From Exophiala sp. HKRS030 (taxonomy: Eukaryota > Ascomycota > Eurotiomycetes > Chaetothyriales > Herpotrichiellaceae): DNA of 64,000 bases. Within the stretch, counting starts at the first letter, position 1. Every line of letters starts with the position of its first letter. Both the position numbers and the translations under genes were made by a program. The stretch spans positions 2,046,001 through 2,110,000 of the forward strand of contig JAHWDD010000004.1 of the NCBI GenBank assembly GCA_023897205.1. The letters are read 5' to 3'. The notes beneath the pieces were generated by a model, which saw nothing but the letters and a program-made list of their open reading frames with translations, made no database searches and was not told the DNA's origin. This document shows, in pieces, positions 45,602 to 56,582 of the stretch.

Positions 45602-46810
45602 TTAAGCAGCCCATACATCCTTGCCAACGCCTTCTATCCAATGGCCCAGATCGTTGACATTGCTGTCCCATTCCTTGAGGCGGTGCCTCATACCTTCGAT
45701 CTGGTCTTGACCCAGGACTTTAGGTTGTACCCAGTTGATCTTTGCAATGCCAGCTACCTGATCAATCTTTCCTCGCAGCAGTCCCAAGCTCAGCGCTTTC
45801 ATGATCAAGTGTTCAATCTCATCGGGCTGGACCTTGGTCTCTTGGCTGATGGTCTTGAATGTCATGGCACGATCATGAGGCGGTCGCTTAAACACCAGTT
45901 CCGTCAGTGCAGCCAAGTTGATCTTCTGCCATAAGAAAAGTCGGTGTGACTCCAGGATCGGATCTTTGCTCAAATTATTGGACATCTTGTCAAATGCTGC
46001 TAGATCTCCGCGGTTGAAAGCAAATACCAGATCTCGCAGCCATGATTGTGGATGTGGCGATTCTAGGACGTTGAGGATAGGGTGCAATAGTAGCTCGCCA
46101 AAGTTGTGAATAGTATCTGACACAAGCGCAGCGATCGCCAAATCGTAGGCTCTATGTTGTTGTTCCTCTTTTGTCAACTCTTCCTCCTCGGTGCAGGCGA
46201 GGTAGAGCAGGGAGTTTCGATAATAAGAGGTGTAGTCACCTTCGGTTTGAAAGTAGTCGGCGTTGACTCGGTAGAAGGCTGCATGAACGATGTTCTCGAC
46301 GAAATCGAATTGGTCCAGGGTCTTTTGTGCCTTGTCCAATTGTTCCCTGGCTTTCGATTTCTCGCCTAATCGCAGATAGACGCTGGCAAGTTCGGTGATG
46401 GTGTAGACATGTGCGTCTTCCGAATCTGGTTTGTCTACTCTTGTGGCAAGTGTCTGGAGGAATTGACTTCGTTCATTGTCATCTAGAGGGGATTAGCGAT
46501 TTCCTTGAAATGGCTTGAGAGAAGGTGTACCTGTGATCTGCGCGGATGCACCCAAAGCTAACTTGACCAGTTTCAGCTGATTGATCTTGTCGGCGAAACT
46601 GATGATGAAGGTATTGTAGATGGACAATCTTTGAGAGGCAGTCTCGGGATTGGAGAAGTATTCTAACAGAGTGTCCGTCAACTGATGCCATAGCTTTCTG
46701 TCCCATAGATCCTCGAATGTAAGAAAGGTGTGTTGTAGTTCTACTGGGGCTTCGTCTCGTTGTTCGGCCAGGAAATTGGAGATGGCTTCTGGATCATGCT
46801 GTTTAGGCAT
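45602..46810 (-). CDS. RPN9: 26S proteasome lid subunit RPN9 (PSMD13)
   Basis: Exons 46810-46531 and 46482-45602 give 386 aa, near the 393 aa of the yeast protein. Helical TPR-like repeats fill the first two thirds. The C-terminal PCI domain includes HNFGELLLHPIL, the DLVFAFNRGDLAAFDKM stretch and the winged-helix part from TFKTISQETKVQPDEIEHLIMKAL to GKIDQVAGIAKINWVQPKVL. RPN9 is a structural subunit of the proteasome lid that helps incorporate Rpn10. The 48-nt intron is GT-AG (GTACAC donor) with a CTAAT-like branch site. The start MPKQHDPEAISNFL is conserved in the family. Confidence 0.94.
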
Positions 46811-47241
46811 TATGAGATGATGTGTCTGGAGAGGATAGGGAAATCTGCGTCGGGGAAGATATGACTTTGGTGAAGGTGGTAGAGGACTGCTGATAGTGAG
46901 GCGTGCTTGCAAATGTGAGTGTTGCATTAGATACTGGCTCATACAGTTGAACGCGCCGCCCGATCGTGCCTGCAGCTCTAGGGCAGATGCCAAGTTGACT
47001 TACCCTGCTTTGGGATGAGACTGACGCCGCCCTGTGTGAACACCGGCCACTATTTCGATGAAGTTGCGTCAAAGGCATCGGGCACTTCATTATTTTCTTT
47101 ATGTCCCAATATTTGAGAACGGCTTGACAACAGGCTCTCAATACTTTTCTAGGTAAGGTAGGTAGTCTATCTTCTCTCTAGAGACTCTACTCATGAAAGC
47201 ACTCTCTACACATCACCGATCCTCTAACCTCGCCACCTCGT
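46811..47241. other. Intergenic region between RPN9 start and the nucleobase permease stop
   Basis: 431 bases with no gene seen; presumably the RPN9 promoter. I noted no distinct proteasome-regulon element. Confidence 0.5.
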
Positions 47242-49047
47242 CTAAATCGCTTGTGCTTTCACGTCTGCCTCGATGATACCTTTGTCGGTCTTGCTCGGAT
47301 CATGCACTCCGTCATTGATGTATTCGAATCCGTTGAGGTAGATGAAATCCTCGGTGATGGGTTCATCGAGTAGAGTTTCTTTGGCAGGGAAGAATTTGTT
47401 AAGGGTGTAGTAGACGACAGCAGTACTGCCAAATCCCCAGAGGTAGTTCATGTCCCAGATATGTAGGATGCCCGGGCTGAGTTGGATGTGGGAGTTGACA
47501 GCGTTGGCAAGGCCTGGTAGGTTTGGAGGAACTGAGATGAGAAAGCAGATGACGGCCCGCCAGTTGAATCCGCGGTGGTACCGATAACGACCCCGTCGTC
47601 GGTACAGCCCAGGCACGTCGTAATTCCTCTTCTTGACGATCCAATAATCCACGGCTAGAAGAGCCGCGATGGGGGCGAGGAAGATAGAGAGACTGGAGAT
47701 GAAGGTCAAGAGGGACGAAGCGGAATGGACGATCTTCCACGGTACCATTACCCAGCCACTGATGATTGTGGTAATCATAATCCCTCGACGTATGTTGATA
47801 TATTTGGGAAACAGGTTGGTCATATCATTGGAACAGGAAACCACATTTGCCGTCAAGTTGGTACCGATCTGAGCTACGATCCAACACAGACCGACGAAAA
47901 AGGCACCACACCGGCCCCAAGGACCGTGCCAATGCGAAGCCAATTCCAACGGATCCCAGATGAATTCACCGTAGACGACTTTGGCACAACTGGTGGAGAT
48001 GGTGCCGTACATTGCCATGAGGACGTTGATGAAGGGTAGCATCAACGCTTGAAGACCGACTCCTCTCTTCCGTTTCATGTATCGGGTAAAGTCAGGGATG
48101 TTGGTGGCCATGGTCGCCCAACCCCCACACTGACTGGAATAGTTGTTGAGGATTCGCCAGGATCGAGCGGATCCTGATATTGAATATTCCTGATCCCAAA
48201 TTCTGCCCACCCCATTCGCCTTTTTGGTCATGGCAATGACGACAGCCGTAGAAACGGTCAAGACGATGAAGATTTTGAAGACAAAGAACCAACGAAGTTT
48301 GTGAGGAGGAGTCAGCAGGATCGGGAATTGTATCGACCAAAAAACCAAATGGGCCACCATTTGATTCGTGGTGACCCCCATGCTTTCGGGAATGGTGTTG
48401 GGAATGTCGAGAAATGATGGCCAAATGGCTCTAATACATTGGAACATGGCCAAACTACCGGTCCAAGTTTGAATGGCTGAGGTTCGACGTTAGACAATGC
48501 TGACCAACTGACACTCAGATGTGTACACCTTACCGTGCCAAAACATCGCCGTCGCCATTCGAATAATGACTGCGAATCGGGCAAAATAAAAGCCACACGA
48601 CGCTCTAATGGCCACCGGGAATGGAATGTGATAATGTGCTCCGATGACACCATTGAGTACCAGGGGGATCGTGTCAGTCAAGCCTCCGAGCAGAGCTATC
48701 AAAACTGTCAGCATGTATGTGGACGTGGAAGGCGGTGATGGTGGTGACGACGTACGAAGATACAAGGCTTCCCTCCACGTCAAGCCTCCTTGAATGATTG
48801 AAGCAGGACCTTCCCAACCTTGGGCGTTGAGGGCGTCACTGAACCAAAACCCGGCAACCTCGAATGACCCCCAAGTCCGACGTTCTAGTGGCGTCACGTC
48901 CGAGTCGATATTGGACCAAGTTCCTTCGTCGGCAAAAGTGGTTGTTTGTTTAGGGAGTTTCCAACCCGAAAGATGAGAATGGCTTTCTATTTTGGTTTTT
49001 AGGTGTTGTTTGGACGCTACAACACGTTGGCGAAGGATTTGAGCCAT
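47242..49047 (-). CDS. NCS1-family nucleobase/allantoin-type permease
   Basis: Exons 49047-48756, 48704-48534 and 48476-47242 give 565 aa. About 12 membrane segments are seen. Family motifs are present: the N-terminal SNIDSDVTPLERRTWGSFE before the first helix, LVLNGVIGAHYHIPFPV, RASCGFYFARFAV, and NIPDFTRYMKRKRG in the middle. These mark the Fur branch of NCS1 (uracil, uridine, allantoin, thiamine or nicotinamide riboside importers of the plasma membrane); the substrate is not assignable. The 51-nt first intron is a multiple of three and free of stops, so retention would insert 17 residues into the first transmembrane region. The start MAQILRQRV follows family usage. Confidence 0.9.
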
Positions 49048-49640
49048 CTTGTCATAAGAAATACCCACACTATGAATCAAAAGATCTATAGGTTCTAGAT
49101 TTCTATCGTACACATAGACACATACAGACATATATATAGATGTATGTATCTCCATATCTATATCAACCCCGTTATCAACAAACGTCTTCGTGGCCGTGGC
49201 CCCCGGGGGCGCCGTCGGCCAAATCCACCCACCACTGCTCTCAGCGTCTATCCTTATCCCGAAGGAAATGACCCTTGATGATATCCGTTCGGAAAATACC
49301 TGATACTGTAGATACAAGTAGACGTCTACCTACTGAGTACCCCGGCATGGGTGGGCCGATCGTCGTGACCACCGCCTTTGTAGTACCAAAGCTTGTCATT
49401 CCTTATCAATGATGTATTCCGTTCGGTTACAATCCGATTCCCCTATAGGCTACGAGTAATCACTCAGTAGAGTCTGAGAGAAACTATCAGACAAGTCGGA
49501 TTTGGGCGCCAAACCATCGTTCAGTCCTTATCGGACAAGGTCTTACTTACTCCCTACAACAGGCACCTCGAGCCTTCAGTGTGTTCACAGTAGAGACGAT
49601 TGAGTATGGGAGTCGTCGATGTACACTCTGTAATTCAGTA
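49048..49640. other. Intergenic region upstream of the nucleobase permease
   Basis: 593 bases with no gene seen. It includes a TATATA/CATACA-rich run about 49110-49150 next to the permease start. Confidence 0.4.
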
Positions 49641-50235
49641 ATGATCTGGGGGAGATCGGTTCAGTATATACTTGTTGCCCTCGTGAGCTTTGCCCGGAGT
49701 GCATGTGCAGCCGCTTCCGAACCGGCGACCACCGACAATGCCGTTTCCTCTATTTCTTGATATCGATGACAGCAGGTTGGTAGGCTTACATTCAAGGCCA
49801 GGCGAGTCGGTCAGTGCTTTGCTGGAACAAAAGAACCTCCAATGGGACTTTGATGAATCTCCCTTGGCGGTTCAACTGACCGACGCCAAAGAAGCCCTTT
49901 GCTCTCATCATCACACTGCCACCGATACACCACCTGGGAGGGGGTATACCGTCTTTCGAATCACCAGCATTTCCAAAACCTTTACCGTTTATGCTCTACC
50001 CCTCCAGAGCATCCATCCCGACTCTGTCGTGACAGAACACTTGCCGGAGCTTTCAACGCATCAGAATGCCCCTGCTGTCAATTTGTTGGATGTCACCGTC
50101 CAGATGTTGGCCAGTCGGCTCAATCGAATTGCGAGAGACACGGATGGATCGTGCTTCGTCTGTAGAGAATTCATGGACCAGTATGACGAGGATAAACTGC
50201 AGCATCGAGGGTTTTCCCCAGCCAGTCATTGACAC
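49641..50235 (+). pseudogene. Truncated class C beta-lactamase-like (PF00144) gene
   Basis: An ATG at 49641 opens a 39-codon frame (MIWGRSVQYILVALVSFARS, then ACAAA) that looks like a signal peptide and ends at a stop at 49758. In the next frame, from about 49740, sequence resembling the N-terminal part of fungal secreted beta-lactamase/esterase-like proteins runs to a stop at 50233. It includes the catalytic SxxK as ITSISKTFTVYALPLQ, then VVTEHLPEL and a degraded LASRLNRIARD. The rest of the enzyme (Tyr of the YxN motif, KTG-like motif, about 300 residues) is missing downstream. A frame change plus C-terminal loss make a relic the best reading. An intron joining the first two parts cannot be excluded. 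Confidence 0.6.
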
Positions 50236-50922
50236 ATCGACTGAAGTCGATTGAATAGAGGCGCAGGTGACCTAGGTTGTCAACAATGCGAATAGGATGA
50301 AGCATGAGAACGGAACTCAGGGCTGACGTCATGATTGTGCTGACGACCAGGTACGTAGGACGACCAAGGGCGTTTCAAAGGGCTCTTGAGCCGGCGAGTT
50401 GGACCATGCTGTAATACTGCAGGTATACAAGCAGAAGTGAGGAAGTGAGCTGTACCAATTAATTCGGCCCTCCTAGGCCCCATTGGCAGCGGTTTATGAG
50501 CAGCCCGCGTTCTAGGGTCAGTCAAAATCCATATGCGTTGCTTAAACTGGCATAAATTAGGTAGACAACAGCCAATCGATGTGTATACAAACTAGCTAGG
50601 CCAAGGGCACCATACGCTCGGCCACTCGCGTACAAGCGGCCAGTTCCTGGCCAGCAACGCTTTTTAGAGCGACCAGACACTCCGCAGTTTGATGGTGGCA
50701 ACAACATGAGAACACGGGGTTTCGATGGGTTGGACAGCATCAAAATGGAGCCATAGCACTTCGAAATTGATGCAGACGGAAGCCTCTTGTCCCTTCATCT
50801 ACGCACATATCCCGTGGGCTTCCCAGCTTATCGGATATACTTCAGTCCCCTGGAAGTCCGAGCACATACAAACTGCTGCTAGATATCTCAACTGACCTGG
50901 CTTCCTTCATCCTCGCGCTAAC
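50236..50922. other. Intergenic region between the relic and the DUF3425 factor
   Basis: 687 bases. I could not find the missing C-terminal half of the beta-lactamase-like protein here in any frame. It is otherwise featureless. Confidence 0.45.
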
Positions 50923-52371
50923 ATGCCGCATTCCTCTTCCGTCTTCAATCCGTCCACTACTCACGGCTCTTCTCGACAGCACATTTCAGCAGCCTGCCTG
51001 AAGTGTAAGGCGCGCAAGTCCAAGTTGCAGTATTTGGCCTGTCGAGTACTGGGAATGCATCGCTAAAGCGGATTATAGTGCTCGGGCGGTTGCCCTTGCC
51101 GCGCTTGTAGTCGCGCTGGCCTCGAGTGCGTCTACGGCGTGTCTCTCGACAAACGACGTAAGATCCACCTAGAACGAGCGCATACCGAGTCTGCGCTTCA
51201 GAAAGAGCTCCTGAACCGCCTCTTTGACCTCATCCGCGACGGCGATGATCACATTCGAAATCGGCTGAAGGATGATGTACACATTCAAACCCTCTCTCAA
51301 CGACTGGGCTTCAGAATAATGGAAGATCCCGGCGACTCTCTCGATCAGGTTGAAGAGATTCGTTCCTGGCCTTCATCTCAGTCGTGGGAGGTAAGTCGAG
51401 AAGCAAGTCATGGTTGGATCCAGAGTGAAGTGTTGATTCGGCGGCATCGTTTGTCGCCGTTGGAACATGACACAGCAGCGACTGATACAGGTCTCCAGAA
51501 TATTTTGGGATTCGACAGCGGTGCGAGCAGTGGACAATTTGATCTTGCAGGACTGTCAAGGACGACCACACCGAGTCCCGTTGATTTTGACCCTCGTGAT
51601 CAATATCGGATCTTAGGTTCCAAGCACCACGACATTCCTGCTGTAAAGTCAGTAGGCATCTTCGGACAGCCTTCAGGTGAAGTCGCCCAACAACTCCATC
51701 ATCCTACTGCAAGCCACTTGCCCTTGAACTTACATGTTCCCCAGTACTTGATCCAACCAGCCCTGTTTGAGGAGGAAAGATGTCCTCTTGCGGCCGTGTA
51801 TACCGACTTTCGAGACTATGGACGCCGACGTTTAGCAGAAGGACACTCTGCCGAAGTTGTATTAGGCAGTCCTCAGGTTGACTTGAGCGTGTTTTTTGGT
51901 GGCTGCAAACTTGAAGACCGTCACACACCAAATACATGGGCTTGCCAGTATATGAGTCTCCTTAAGGACTTGGACATTTATGTGTCGCTGGCATGTGTCT
52001 TCACGTATTCGCGGTTCATGCGGGTCAGCAATGCCATCACTCAGTTACTCGGGAACGAGAATGAGCTAATCAACACCAGTGGGCTATCGCACCGTCCGAA
52101 GAAACTTATGCCTTGCTTCCTGAGGCGATGAGGCCAACACCGCTTCAGAGACTAGTCCCCCATCACCCAGGAGTCGACTTGCCCATCTTGTAAGTTCAGG
52201 TCCTCCTAAACTCTACCTTTGCTCAAATTCCTTTTCAGCCCAGAAATGCGCGACGGACTCATCCACGACATGCGTGATTATATTGTTGCTCTTCAGACGT
52301 TCGGCTGCAGCGTTAATTGGCCATATGTAACGATTTTTGCATCCATTTCTCAAGTACATGATTCGTCCTAA
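50923..52371 (+). CDS. Zn2Cys6 transcription factor with C-terminal DUF3425-like domain
   Basis: Exons 50923-51023/51024, 51079-52023, 52080-52189 and 52239-52371; about 429 aa if the first junction is read in frame. Exon 1 ends in ACLKCKARKSK and exon 2 begins CSGGCPCRACSRAGLECVY; together they form one Gal4-type six-cysteine DNA-binding cluster. Downstream, PLAAVYTDFRDYGRRRL, then SRFMR|WAIAPSEETYALLPEAMRPTP (across intron 3) and MRDYIVALQTFGCSVNWPY match the DUF3425 region of fungal regulators. The tail after NWPY is short. The first junction lacks an in-frame GT donor: the only fitting donor leaves AA where AAG is needed. The gene is therefore either frameshifted, unusually spliced, or affected by a sequence error. 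Confidence 0.75.
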
Positions 52372-52647
52372 GCACGGTGTTGGTTAGCAGATAGAACACC
52401 GGGATAGTATCGGCAGTGCTCAAGTCCTTCAACTTACAAAGTAGTAAGCTAGACGACCTCCCCTTTAGCAAATGGTCCAAGCACGTGATCTCGATTTGGA
52501 TGCCAAGTCCTGCTCGGAACCTCTGAGCTCTCCCATGTCGTCGAGTCAATTGATCTTGTAACAGCTCCTACAGCAACGTAGCGCATCCCTCTTTACTTGA
52601 ACGCCATCCCCAATCGTGTGGACTGGTGTACGGGTACTGCACTCAAA

Positions 52648-53912
52648 ATGCAGGCCTGTCAACCAACCACCCTTGCGCTGCGCGCAGCTCGAACGTCCCT
52701 ACCGAAACCCATTCAGCGACGAAACCTCCAAGATGTCGCGATCACCCGGACGGGCAAACCCATTTTAAGAACACAGGGCGGAAGGTCATCGTTAGGAGGA
52801 CACACAGCGACCGTTTTTGGAGCAAATGGATTCCTTGGCAGATACATCGTCAATAGGCTAGCAAGAAGAGGAAACCAAGTCGTCGTACCGTACCGTGATG
52901 ACATGGGCAAGCGACATCTCAAAGTCACAGGCGACCTTGGTCGGGTCAGCTTCATTGAATTCGACCTGAGAAACACGCAGTCCATTGAGGAAGCCGTGAG
53001 ACATTCGGACATGGTCTTTAACCTGATTGGCAAGAACTATCCCACCAAGAACTTCAGCCTTTTCGACGTCAACGTCGAGGGCGTTGAGAGAATCGCGGAG
53101 GCGTGTGCAAAGTACGACGTCGATCGGTTCATTCATCTCTCCTCATTCAACGCGGACCCCAACTCCCCCTCGGATTTCTTCAGAGCCAAGGTAAGGCATG
53201 TCCGACATAAGCACCGACCAGAGAGGCTGACTGCAGTACAGGCCCAAGGTGAACAAGTGGCACGCCAGCTATTCCCCGAAACCACCATCGTCCGTCCCGC
53301 GCCCTGCTTCGGCTTCGAAGACAACCTGCTCCATCGTCTAGCCGGTGTCACCAATTTGTTGACTGTGAACAACATGCAAGAACGCTTCTGGCCTGTCCAT
53401 GTACGTCCTTTGTTGTCCCCAATGCCCCCCTTCGACCAAACAAACGTTTTCCCCTCTGGCTAACCCGTAAAATCCAGGCCATTGACGTTGGCGAGGCTCT
53501 CGAGCGCATCGGCTACGACGACACCACCGCCGGAGAGACGTTCGAGCTCTACGGTCCCACGAACTACAGCATGGCCGAGATCGCCGAGATCGTGGATCGA
53601 GAAATCATCAAGCAGCGCCGACACATCAACCTGCCGAAGTGGCTGCTCAAGCCCGTGCTGCACTACCTGAACAAGGTGATCTGGTGGCCGATCCTGGGCG
53701 CCGACCAGATGGAGCAAGAGTGTCTGGACCAGGTCATCGACCGCAGCGCGAAGACGTTCAGAGACCTCAACATGGAACCGGCCGAGCTCAGGGACCTGAC
53801 GTATCAATACCTGCAAGATTACCGGAGCAGTAGCTACTATGACCTGCCGCCGGCCACGGCACGGGAGAAGCAGCAGGCGAAGAAGTACCTGCACGTCATT
53901 GATGATCAGTAG
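52648..53912 (+). CDS. NDUFA9: NADH:ubiquinone oxidoreductase 39/40-kDa subunit (NDUFA9)
   Basis: Exons 52648-53190, 53242-53400 and 53478-53912 give 378 aa. It is an accessory subunit of mitochondrial complex I with an atypical short-chain dehydrogenase fold that binds NADPH structurally. After a basic presequence (MQACQPTTLALRAARTS) comes GGRSSLGGHTATVFGANGFLGRYIVNRL, which contains the GxxGxxG nucleotide loop. NLIGKNYPTKNFSLFDVNVEG and RPAPCFGFEDNLLHR follow. Length matches the family (~375-395 aa). The first in-frame ATG, at 52648, has A at -3. Intron 1 is 51 nt, in frame and stop-free; intron 2 is 77 nt. The gene converges on the MTF1-like gene. Confidence 0.94.
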
Positions 53913-54347
53913 AGGATCTTTTGGTATGGTTTTTGATCCCTTTTTTTTGTCGTTCCAAAAGAGGTTCGTCATGGGGGCTCGCCGGGGAAGCAGACGACCC
54001 GAAAAAGGCCTGGATTTTGTACATACATACATATATGGCCCTTCAGAAGGTTAACCATGAAGGTTCCTTGAAGACAGATTTATATAAAAATGGACTGCAA
54101 CTTGAACCCAAAACATCGAGACCGTAAAGTGTTGTATGATGGTAGATCTTCCAGTCATCTTCCCTTTAGTGTTTTATCCAGCAGACGCAAAAAGCCAGCC
54201 TACGTCTTAAGAATCCGGACATATCTTCTTGAAGAAGCCAGTGCTAAGAAAAAACACAAAGCGAACTATAGCACATTACGCCACTTTGTACAGAGCAGTA
54301 GCTATATACACAATTCTAATTTTTGCAACTTGATGAACCGGGGACCA
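53913..54347. other. Convergent 3' intergenic region
   Basis: 435 bases between the NDUFA9 and MTF1-like stop codons. A T9 run near 53939 and AT-rich stretches are consistent with 3' processing signals of both genes. Confidence 0.5.
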
Positions 54348-56122
54348 TCAATCATCGTCGGAGAGGCTGTAAGCAGCTTGCGGGTCCTCGCCCGACATCA
54401 AGATGTCGACGAGACTCCGGCGGAAAGGCCACCGTTCGTACGCCAGGGCAATCTCGACCACCAACCCTGCGGGGAGAGACCGCACCCTGATGGCGGACAG
54501 GTTGTAACACCCACCCTTGGTCGGGTCGTGGATCCCAGGGATCGTCTCGATGAAATCATCGACGCCCTCGTGGACGAGCGTCCTCAAGGCATCGTAGACG
54601 GTCCTGGACCAGCTGAGCCAGAGATTCCTCTCCACGTAGCCAAAGTAGACCATGGTGTCGTGGGTACTGATTTTCCGGAGAAAGTCCACCCGCGGCGTGA
54701 CGTCCAGCAAGGCCAGGTGTTTTGTTTTTGGCAGGAAATCCTCGTCGTGCACGAGAATGGGCTCTGCTTCACGTTGGTTCCACGACATGACCGGAGGGTT
54801 CAGGTCCAGTGCTCGGTAATCGTCAATGGCCTTCTCGGCGAAGAGTCTGTTCGTTCTGCTCAATCTCGAGATGCTAGCACTCAGGTTTTCGGAACGATTT
54901 CGGAGTTCGAACTCCTTCTCGGTTGGTTGTTGTTGCGCATCTCGTGAGTTCGCCTTTGCCGCGGCGAGGTCCCTCCATTCCTTGTCAATACGTCTTTGCT
55001 CTTTGACAAGTTCGACAGCCCTCATATGTGTCTTGTGCTGAGTCAACGCGACCTTGAGCAAGCTCTGCCACTCCTCTTGCTCGGAATTGATGATACGAAG
55101 TTTCAAAAGATTGTCGATGGAAGCCTTCTTGTGCCACGCTGGATGCACTTCCCGCAAATGATCGTCCAGTTCCAAGAAGCGTGTGACCCATGCCGCATCC
55201 GAGATGAAGCCTCCCGTTCGGATGTTTTTTGGGCTGGGGAAAACGCCCAGGAGGTAAGTTGGCGACAATTGATCCCTTCTGTGATCTGGAACCCGAAGAT
55301 CGACCCCGTTCTCCATAGCTTTGACACGAGCTCGATCTTGCACCTCCATTTCTCGCCATTTCTGGAAGAAGGTGGGTCGGTCGTTCGCAGGACCGCCCAC
55401 GAGCTCTTGTATCTTGTGGCTTGCTTCCAGCATGACAGCCTGTGCTCGCCGTACTCCCACAGTGCGCGGGATATAAGCATCCTTCTCTTCGTCCGGGACC
55501 CATGCCAGTACGCGAACCAAACCGTAACGATGAATGTCCGTTCGTATCCTCCACAGCGACATATAGAGGTCGGAGAAAAACTTCCGGGCAGGTGAACCCT
55601 TGTATAGATTTGTTTTGAACTGTGCTCCGGAGAGATTGACCGTCAATAACAGTGCAGGGTTGGGATGCAGAGCATTTCCGGTAGGATACTCAGACAAGAG
55701 CCCGTTGTTTGGATTGAATGCGTCTTCAAGTACGGCTGCGCGTCGATACGTCGAGTCATTTTCAGTCAAGAGAGGCTCGAGGGAGACGGCGTAATTCGCA
55801 AAGTTAGGTTCAACCAGAACATGCCGTCGTGGTTGTAGCAGGTCGTGGAGCTTTTGTGACCATAGACCCTTTCCCGGGTTTATGTCAATGAGGTCGCAGG
55901 ATCCAGGTCCAGGCAGGGTAGCCCGAAGGCGAGTGAGTACCGTATCTTGAAGACAAATTTAGCAATGAACGGAAAAGATGTAGAGAGGGACTCACCACAT
56001 AACTCCGGATTGACAATATCAATTCGCGTAGTCCTTTTCCGTGGGCCGGTAGGGGCTGCTAGGTGTCGAACAAATGTTTTGGCGCCCCGTGGAATGTGTC
56101 GAAGGAGGTGTCGTCTGTTCAT
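54348..56122 (-). CDS. MTF1: MTF1-like mitochondrial transcription factor / rRNA adenine dimethylase-family protein
   Basis: Exons 56122-55996 and 55945-54348 give 574 aa. The N-terminus is basic (MNRRHLLRHIPRGAKTFVR). IDIVNPELC-DTVLTRLRATL spans the junction and precedes DLIDINPGKGLWSQKL, which corresponds to the SAM-binding loop of KsgA/Dim1-type methyltransferases, then VLVEPN. Fungal Mtf1 is derived from this family and melts mitochondrial promoters with the T7-like RNA polymerase. This protein is much longer than yeast Mtf1 (341 aa), with a helical charged insert at about residues 310-400. Whether it still methylates rRNA cannot be judged from sequence. The intron acceptor is TCAAG, an AAG site. 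Confidence 0.8.
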
Positions 56123-56582
56123 GCGCAGGTGAGTGTAGGTAATACCGAGGATTCCCGTTGTTGACTTGGAAAGAGAGCATCAGAGTCAGTCTTCGATCTT
56201 GCAGAGAGTTTGCGAAGGTATCGCTCGCAGCGAGAAATGTCAACAAATAGCGTCTAAAGTTGGGAGCCTCGCCAGCCGGGTCGGCCAAAGTTGAAGGCTG
56301 CCAGAGCCTTGTCGATCGCTTGGAGAGTGTCGCATCAACCCCGCAGAGTGTGGTTGGTACAGTGTATTCAATCAACTTTCGAGGACACCCTCGTCATGGT
56401 TACAGGCGAGGCTCGCGTGCCCTCCTTCAACTTCCTTATTATAAACGAGGAAGTCCCTCTGTAGACCTCATTGAATCTCTATTTCTCTCTCACACACGCA
56501 CTTCAATTTCCTACATATACCTTTCGTCCCCGCAAACTGCTCCAAAACTGAACTTCAATCCCCCTTCATAGTGACCCCCAAC
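56123..56582. promoter_or_regulatory. Divergent promoter between MTF1-like and TBCC genes
   Basis: 460 bases separate the two ATGs, so the genes must share or abut promoter elements. A TATAAAC-like sequence at about 56440 and C/T-rich sequence toward TBCC are visible. Confidence 0.45.

Noticed and set aside
52024..52140. Apparent frameshift near the end of the DUF3425 factor
   Set aside because: A 56-nt GT-AG intron (52024-52079) restores the frame and the conserved RW-AIAPSEETY junction.
54090..54947. 285-codon open frame opposite the MTF1-like gene
   Set aside because: Shadow of the real minus-strand gene.
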